Shown: piece after piece, positions 6,169-10,374 of the stretch
How the letters are laid out: every line of letters starts with the position of its first letter
How positions within the stretch are numbered: position 1 is the first letter of the stretch
NCBI GenBank assembly: GCA_022712735.1
Contig: JAFLKA010000003.1
Location: 1-10,374 of the forward strand
Length of the DNA stretch: 10,374 bases
Source: Marinosulfonomonas sp.
Lineage (GTDB): Bacteria > Pseudomonadota > Alphaproteobacteria > Rhodobacterales > Rhodobacteraceae
Direction: 5' to 3'
Program-made: the position numbers and the translations under genes
Notes under the pieces: model-generated
Told to the model about the DNA's origin: nothing
The model's input: the letters and a program-made list of their open reading frames with translations, nothing else
Databases searched by the model: none

Positions 6169-6192
6169 CCGCCCCGGCATCGGTCGGGGCGG
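6169..6192 (+). other. GC-rich hairpin before narG
   Basis: CCGCCCCG (6169-6176) pairs perfectly with CGGGGCGG (6185-6192) around an 8-base loop. Only a short CCCTTTT follows (6197-6203), making a weak terminator at best. The loop shares CATCG with the loop region of the other intercistronic hairpin. It may lower read-through or set transcript stability between transporters and reductase. Confidence 0.6.
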
Positions 6193-6219
6193 CATCCCTT
6201 TTGAACAGGAGAGATACCA

Positions 6220-9200
6220 ATGAGCCATCTGCTCGACCGCCTGAATTTTTTCCAGTCCAAGCGACTGGACACGTTTTCCAACGGCCACGGTGAAACAACC
6301 CGTGAGAACCGCGACTGGGAAGATGTATACCGCGACCGCTGGCGTCACGACAAAGTTGTCCGTTCGACCCACGGTGTGAATTGCACCGGATCATGTTCGT
6401 GGAAAATCTACGTTAAATCCGGCATCGTAACCTGGGAAACCCAGCAAACCGATTACCCCCGCACACGGCCCGATATGCCGAACCACGAGCCGCGTGGTTG
6501 TCAGCGTGGGGCCTCCTATAGCTGGTATCTGTATTCCGCCAACCGGGTGAAAACCCCGCTGATCCGTGGTAAACTGCTGCGTGGCTACCGCAAATTGCGC
6601 GCCACGATGAGCGCCACTGCCGCGTGGAAAGCGCTGCAAGAGGATCCAATCCTGCGGGCGTCCTATGTTAAAACCCGTGGTAAAGGCGGCTTTGTTCGCG
6701 CCACATGGGCCGAGTCCAACGAAATTATTGCCGCTGCCAATGCTTATACGACCAAAACATACGGTCCCGACCGCATCTTTGGCTTCTCGCCGATCCCTGC
6801 GATGTCGATGGTGTCTTATGCGGCGGGCTCGCGGTATCTGTCTTTGATGGGCGGCACTGTGATGTCGTTCTATGATTGGTATTGCGATTTGCCACCAGCC
6901 TCGCCGATGACATGGGGCGAGCAAACCGACGTTCCTGAATCGGCTGATTGGTATAACGCGGGCTATCTGCTGATTTGGGGTTCCAACGTGCCGCAAACAC
7001 GGACGCCGGACGCGCATTTCTATACCGAGGTTCGTTATAAAGGCACCAAATCCGCCGTGATCAGCCCCGACTATTCCGAGGCTGCCAAATTTGGCGATAT
7101 CTGGCTGAACCCCAAAGCGGGCACCGATGCGGCGCTGTCGATGGCGATGGGCCACGTTATTCTGCGGGAATTCCATCTGGACCGTCAGGTTGAATATTTC
7201 GAGGATTACACCCGCAAATATTCCGACTTCCCGATGCTGGTGCGTCTGGACGAAAAAGACGGCAAGCTGATTGCCGGACGGTTCCTGCGGGCTGACGATT
7301 TGCAAGGCAAACTGGGCGAAAAGAACAACCCCGAATGGAAGACTGTGGCGTGGGATAGCAAATCCAATTCGCTGGTCGCACCAAACGGCACGGTTGGTTA
7401 TCGCTGGGGCGAAGATGGCGAGTGGAATCTGGAGGAGCGCGCCAAAGGCAAAGACACCGAGCTGTTGCTGTCGCTTATTCAGGAAGAAGACCGCGACGAT
7501 GTTGTCGGCGTTGATTTCCCGTATTTTGGCGGTCAGGCGACGGAACATTTCGTTAAATGTGAACACCCCGAGGTGATGACCAAAAACGTTCCGGTCAAGC
7601 GGATCAAAGTGGGCAAGAAGGAAATTCTGGTCACCACTGTGTTTGATCTGTTCTGTGCCAACTACGGTCTGGATCGTGGTCTGGGCGGCGATTGGGTCAC
7701 GGATGATTATTCCGTTGACGTGCCTTACAGCCCTGCATGGGCCGAAAAAATCACCGGTGTTCCCGCCGATAAGATCGAAGTGGTTGCGCGCGAGTTTGCG
7801 CTGAATGCCGAGAAGACCCAAGGCCGCTCAATGATCATTCTGGGGGCCGGTTTGAACCACTGGTACCACATGGATATGAACTATCGCGGCATCATCAATA
7901 TGTTGGTGATGTGTGGTTGTGTTGGTCAATCGGGCGGCGGTTGGGCCCACTATGTGGGGCAGGAAAAACTGCGGCCGCAAACTGGTTGGACGCCGCTGGC
8001 GTTTGGGCTGGACTGGGTGCGCCCTCCACGCCATATGAACTCGACTTCGGTGTGGTATGCCCACAGCGATCAGTATCGTTACGAGCAAATCGGGGTGGAC
8101 GAAATTCTGTCACCGACAGCGCCTGAAGGCGATTGGGACGCGAGCCTGATTGACTATAACGTCCGCGCTGAACGCATGGGCTGGCTGCCATCTGCACCGC
8201 AGTTGAAAACCAATCCGCTGGAAGTGGGCAAGGCCGCGAAGAAGGCGGGCAAGCCTATTCCCGAATATGTGGCCGAGCAGCTGAAAGCCGGCAAACTGGA
8301 AATGTCGTGTGAAGATCCGGATGCACCGGAAAACTGGCCGCGCAACCTGTTTGTATGGCGTTCCAACCTGTTGGGCGCGTCCGGTAAGGGCCACGAATAT
8401 TTCATCAAGCACCTGCTGGGCACCGATCACGGTGTTATGGGCAAGGATCTGGGTGAAGAAGGTGGCCGACTGCCCAAAGAGGTGAAATGGCACGATAAGG
8501 CACCCGAGGGCAAACTGGACCTGTTGGTGACAATCGACTTCCGGATGTCCACCACCTGTGTTTATTCCGACATCGTTCTGCCAACCGCGAGCTGGTATGA
8601 AAAAGACGATATGAACACGTCGGACATGCACCCGTTCATCCACCCGCTGCAAGCGGCGGTTGATCCGGCATACGAAAGCCGCACCGACTGGGAAATCTTC
8701 AAGGGTCTGGCCAAAGCGGTCAGCGAGGTTGCGCCTGAAATTCTGGGTGTTGAAACCGATGTTGTGCAGCTGCCGTTGCAGCACGACACCCCGATGGAAA
8801 TCGCCCAAGACCAAGTGATGGACTGGAAGAAAGGCGAATGCGATCTGATCCCTGGCAAAACCGCGCCGAACTATATCGAAGTCGAGCGGGACTATGCAGA
8901 CATCTACAAGAAGTTCACCTCGGTTGGTCCGTTGCTGGATAAACTGGGCAATGGTGGTAAAGGCATCGGCTGGGATACCAAAGTCGAAGTGCAACACCTG
9001 CGTGATCTGAACGGTGTGGTCCTGGAAGAGGGCGTGTCCAAGGGTATGCCCAAACTGGACACCGCGATTGATGCCTGCGAGATGATCCTGATGCTGGCGC
9101 CGGAAACCAACGGCGAAGTGGCCGTGAAGGCGTGGCACCAGCTGGAGAAAGCCACAGGCCGTGAGCATGCGCATCTGGCATTGCCGAAAGAGGATGAGAA

Positions 9201-9954
9201 AATCCGCTTTCGCGATATTGCTGCACAGCCGCGCAAAATCATTTCCTCACCCACTTGGTCGGGAATTGAAAGCGAGCATGTCAGCTATAACGCCGGTTAT
9301 ACCAATGTTCACGAGCTGATCCCGTGGCGCACGCTGACAGGTCGTCAGCAGCTTTATCAGGACCATTTGTGGATGCTGGCATTCGGCGAAGGGCTGTGTG
9401 TTTATCGCCCACCTGTCGATCTGAAAACGATCAACCCCGAGATCAATATTGACGAGGGTGAACCGCATGTGATCCTGAACTTCATCACGCCGCACCAGAA
9501 ATGGGGTATCCACTCGACCTATTCGGATAACCTGACAATGCTGACGCTAAATCGCGGTGGCCCTGTGGTCTGGCTGTCCGAGGATGATGCCAAAACCGCC
9601 GGTCTGGTCGATAATGACTGGGTCGAGGTTTACAACGCCAACGGGGCGCTTACGGCCCGCGTTGTTGTCAGCCAGCGGATGAAAACCGGCACCATCTATA
9701 TGTATCACGCCCAAGAAAAGATCGTGAATACACCGGGTGCCGAAACCACTGGCATCAGGGGCGGTATCCACAATTCGGTCACCCGCACCACGGTCAAGCC
9801 AACCCACATGATTGGTGGTTACGCCCAGCAATCCTACGGGTTCAACTACTATGGTACAGTCGGATCGAACCGCGATGAATTCGTGATCGTTCGCAAGATG
9901 AGGAAGGTCGACTGGCTCGACACCCCTGTTAATTCAACGGAGGCAGCAGAATGA
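6220..9954 (+). CDS. narG: Respiratory nitrate reductase, catalytic alpha subunit
   Basis: This encodes 1244 residues, against 1247 in E. coli NarG. ATG 6220 follows AGGAGA (6207-6212) by seven bases. It reduces nitrate to nitrite at a molybdenum bis-MGD centre on the cytoplasmic face of the membrane complex NarGHI, passing electrons from quinol. The N-terminal FS0 iron-sulfur cluster ligands are all present with NarG spacing: His51, Cys55, Cys59 and Cys94 (HGVNCTGSC and PRGC). Asp223 in WYCDLPPASP is the molybdenum ligand that defines the NarG type, and the following WGEQTDVPESADWYN is typical. The downstream domains are complete and uninterrupted up to the C-terminal dinucleotide-binding part. 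The RR-like start found in membrane nitrate reductases is degenerate, as expected for a protein kept in the cytoplasm. The stop overlaps the narH start (ATGA), so translation is coupled. Confidence 0.98.
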   Translation: MSHLLDRLNFFQSKRLDTFSNGHGETTRENRDWEDVYRDRWRHDKVVRSTHGVNCTGSCSWKIYVKSGIVTWETQQTDYPRTRPDMPNHEPRGCQRGASYSWYLYSANRVKTPLIRGKLLRGYRKLRATMSATAAWKALQEDPILRASYVKTRGKGGFVRATWAESNEIIAAANAYTTKTYGPDRIFGFSPIPAMSMVSYAAGSRYLSLMGGTVMSFYDWYCDLPPASPMTWGEQTDVPESADWYNAGYLLIWGSNVPQTRTPDAHFYTEVRYKGTKSAVISPDYSEAAKFGDIWLNPKAGTDAALSMAMGHVILREFHLDRQVEYFEDYTRKYSDFPMLVRLDEKDGKLIAGRFLRADDLQGKLGEKNNPEWKTVAWDSKSNSLVAPNGTVGYRWGEDGEWNLEERAKGKDTELLLSLIQEEDRDDVVGVDFPYFGGQATEHFVKCEHPEVMTKNVPVKRIKVGKKEILVTTVFDLFCANYGLDRGLGGDWVTDDYSVDVPYSPAWAEKITGVPADKIEVVAREFALNAEKTQGRSMIILGAGLNHWYHMDMNYRGIINMLVMCGCVGQSGGGWAHYVGQEKLRPQTGWTPLAFGLDWVRPPRHMNSTSVWYAHSDQYRYEQIGVDEILSPTAPEGDWDASLIDYNVRAERMGWLPSAPQLKTNPLEVGKAAKKAGKPIPEYVAEQLKAGKLEMSCEDPDAPENWPRNLFVWRSNLLGASGKGHEYFIKHLLGTDHGVMGKDLGEEGGRLPKEVKWHDKAPEGKLDLLVTIDFRMSTTCVYSDIVLPTASWYEKDDMNTSDMHPFIHPLQAAVDPAYESRTDWEIFKGLAKAVSEVAPEILGVETDVVQLPLQHDTPMEIAQDQVMDWKKGECDLIPGKTAPNYIEVERDYADIYKKFTSVGPLLDKLGNGGKGIGWDTKVEVQHLRDLNGVVLEEGVSKGMPKLDTAIDACEMILMLAPETNGEVAVKAWHQLEKATGREHAHLALPKEDEKIRFRDIAAQPRKIISSPTWSGIESEHVSYNAGYTNVHELIPWRTLTGRQQLYQDHLWMLAFGEGLCVYRPPVDLKTINPEINIDEGEPHVILNFITPHQKWGIHSTYSDNLTMLTLNRGGPVVWLSEDDAKTAGLVDNDWVEVYNANGALTARVVVSQRMKTGTIYMYHAQEKIVNTPGAETTGIRGGIHNSVTRTTVKPTHMIGGYAQQSYGFNYYGTVGSNRDEFVIVRKMRKVDWLDTPVNSTEAAE

Positions 9955-10374
9955 AAATTCGCGCACAAATAGGCATGGTGTTGAACCTGGATAAATGTAT
10001 CGGGTGCCACACTTGTTCGGTGACGTGTAAAAACGTCTGGACCAGCCGTGAGGGTGTTGAATACGCCTGGTTTAACAACGTTGAGACCAAACCCGGCATT
10101 GGTTATCCCAAGGATTGGGAAAATCAGGCCAAATGGAATGGCGGCTGGCAGCGTTCAAAGCGCGGCAAGCTGCACCCTAAACAGGGCAGCAAATGGCGCA
10201 TTCTGGCGAACATCTTTGGCAACCCTGATCTGCCCGAGATTGACGACTATTACGAGCCGTTCACCTTTGATTACGATCACCTGAAATCGGCACCTGAAAT
10301 GTCGGCCTTTCCAACGGCACGCCCACGGTCCCTGATCACCGGCGAGCGGATGGAGAAGATCGAATGGGGTCCGA
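9951..10374 (+). CDS. narH: Respiratory nitrate reductase, iron-sulfur beta subunit, 5' part
   Basis: The gene is cut by the right edge after 141 codons of a protein usually near 510 residues. ATG 9951 overlaps the narG stop by four bases and has GGAGG (9939-9943) seven bases before it. MKIRAQIGMVLNLDKCIGCH opens the protein, with Cys16, Cys19, Cys22 and Cys26 as the first ferredoxin-type cluster set. The family-specific stretch from VWTSREGVEYAWFNNVETKP onward follows. NarH carries one 3Fe-4S and three 4Fe-4S clusters that relay electrons from the NarI cytochrome b to NarG. narJ and narI are expected just beyond the window. Confidence 0.97.
   Translation, partial: MKIRAQIGMVLNLDKCIGCHTCSVTCKNVWTSREGVEYAWFNNVETKPGIGYPKDWENQAKWNGGWQRSKRGKLHPKQGSKWRILANIFGNPDLPEIDDYYEPFTFDYDHLKSAPEMSAFPTARPRSLITGERMEKIEWGP

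Noticed and set aside
4783..6372. A 529-residue open frame on the minus strand across narK2
   Set aside because: It is antisense to a well-supported transporter gene, its sequence is rich in His, Gln, Arg and Thr without any family look, and it has no ribosome site; it is a by-product of codon bias.
6391..7821. A 476-residue minus-strand frame inside narG
   Set aside because: Fully antisense to narG coding sequence with low-complexity composition and no recognisable domain.
8110..9174. A 354-residue minus-strand frame inside narG
   Set aside because: Same reasons: shadow of narG codons, no start signal or family match.
1..10374. CRISPR array, tRNA or rRNA gene, transposase or insertion-sequence ends
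   Set aside because: I saw no spaced direct repeats of CRISPR size, no cloverleaf or rRNA sequence, and no transposase frame or terminal inverted repeats; I did not run dedicated software.

Overview
The window looks like chromosomal DNA of a denitrifying or nitrate-respiring alphaproteobacterium, most likely Rhodobacterales (Roseobacter/Paracoccus-like). This is inferred from the gene order (a divergent FNR-family regulator, two nitrate transporters, then narGH), the moderately high G+C, and the close match of each protein to alphaproteobacterial family versions as I remember them. No database search was possible.

Layout. Left edge (2-508): the 3' part of a D-amino-acid transaminase gene, whose stop codon lies inside a short 11-bp tandem repeat of CATATG-type units (502-545). 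Next comes a 125-residue protein with a BrnA-type antitoxin domain and no visible BrnT toxin partner (616-993). Then there is an unrecognised 306-residue protein in patchily AT-richer DNA (1059-1979). Facing it on the minus strand is a cysteine-poor CRP/FNR regulator (2047-2745), best called NarR from its sequence type and position.

The 270-bp divergent region 2746-3015 is the control region. It holds one perfect FNR-type box next to narR (TTGAT-N4-ATCAA), one near-perfect FNR-type box upstream of the transport genes, a chain of further palindromes between them, and a hairpin that would bury the Shine-Dalgarno sequence of the first transporter. Right of it runs a plus-strand operon: a NarK1-type transporter (3016-4473), a NarK2-type transporter (start best placed at the GTG at 4540), narG (6220-9954) and the 5' part of narH (9951 to the window end). 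GC-rich hairpins sit in both spacers before narG, whereas narG and narH overlap by ATGA.

How they work together. When oxygen is low and nitrate or nitrite is present, an FNR-type regulator and NarR would switch on the operon. NarK1 (probable proton/nitrate symporter) and NarK2 (probable nitrate/nitrite exchanger) would bring nitrate in and send nitrite out, and NarGH with the unseen NarJ and NarI would reduce nitrate to nitrite with quinol electrons. The core is a known system. The less explained parts are the 306-residue protein, the orphan BrnA-like gene, the 11-bp repeat, and the layered DNA and RNA structure of the narR-narK control region.
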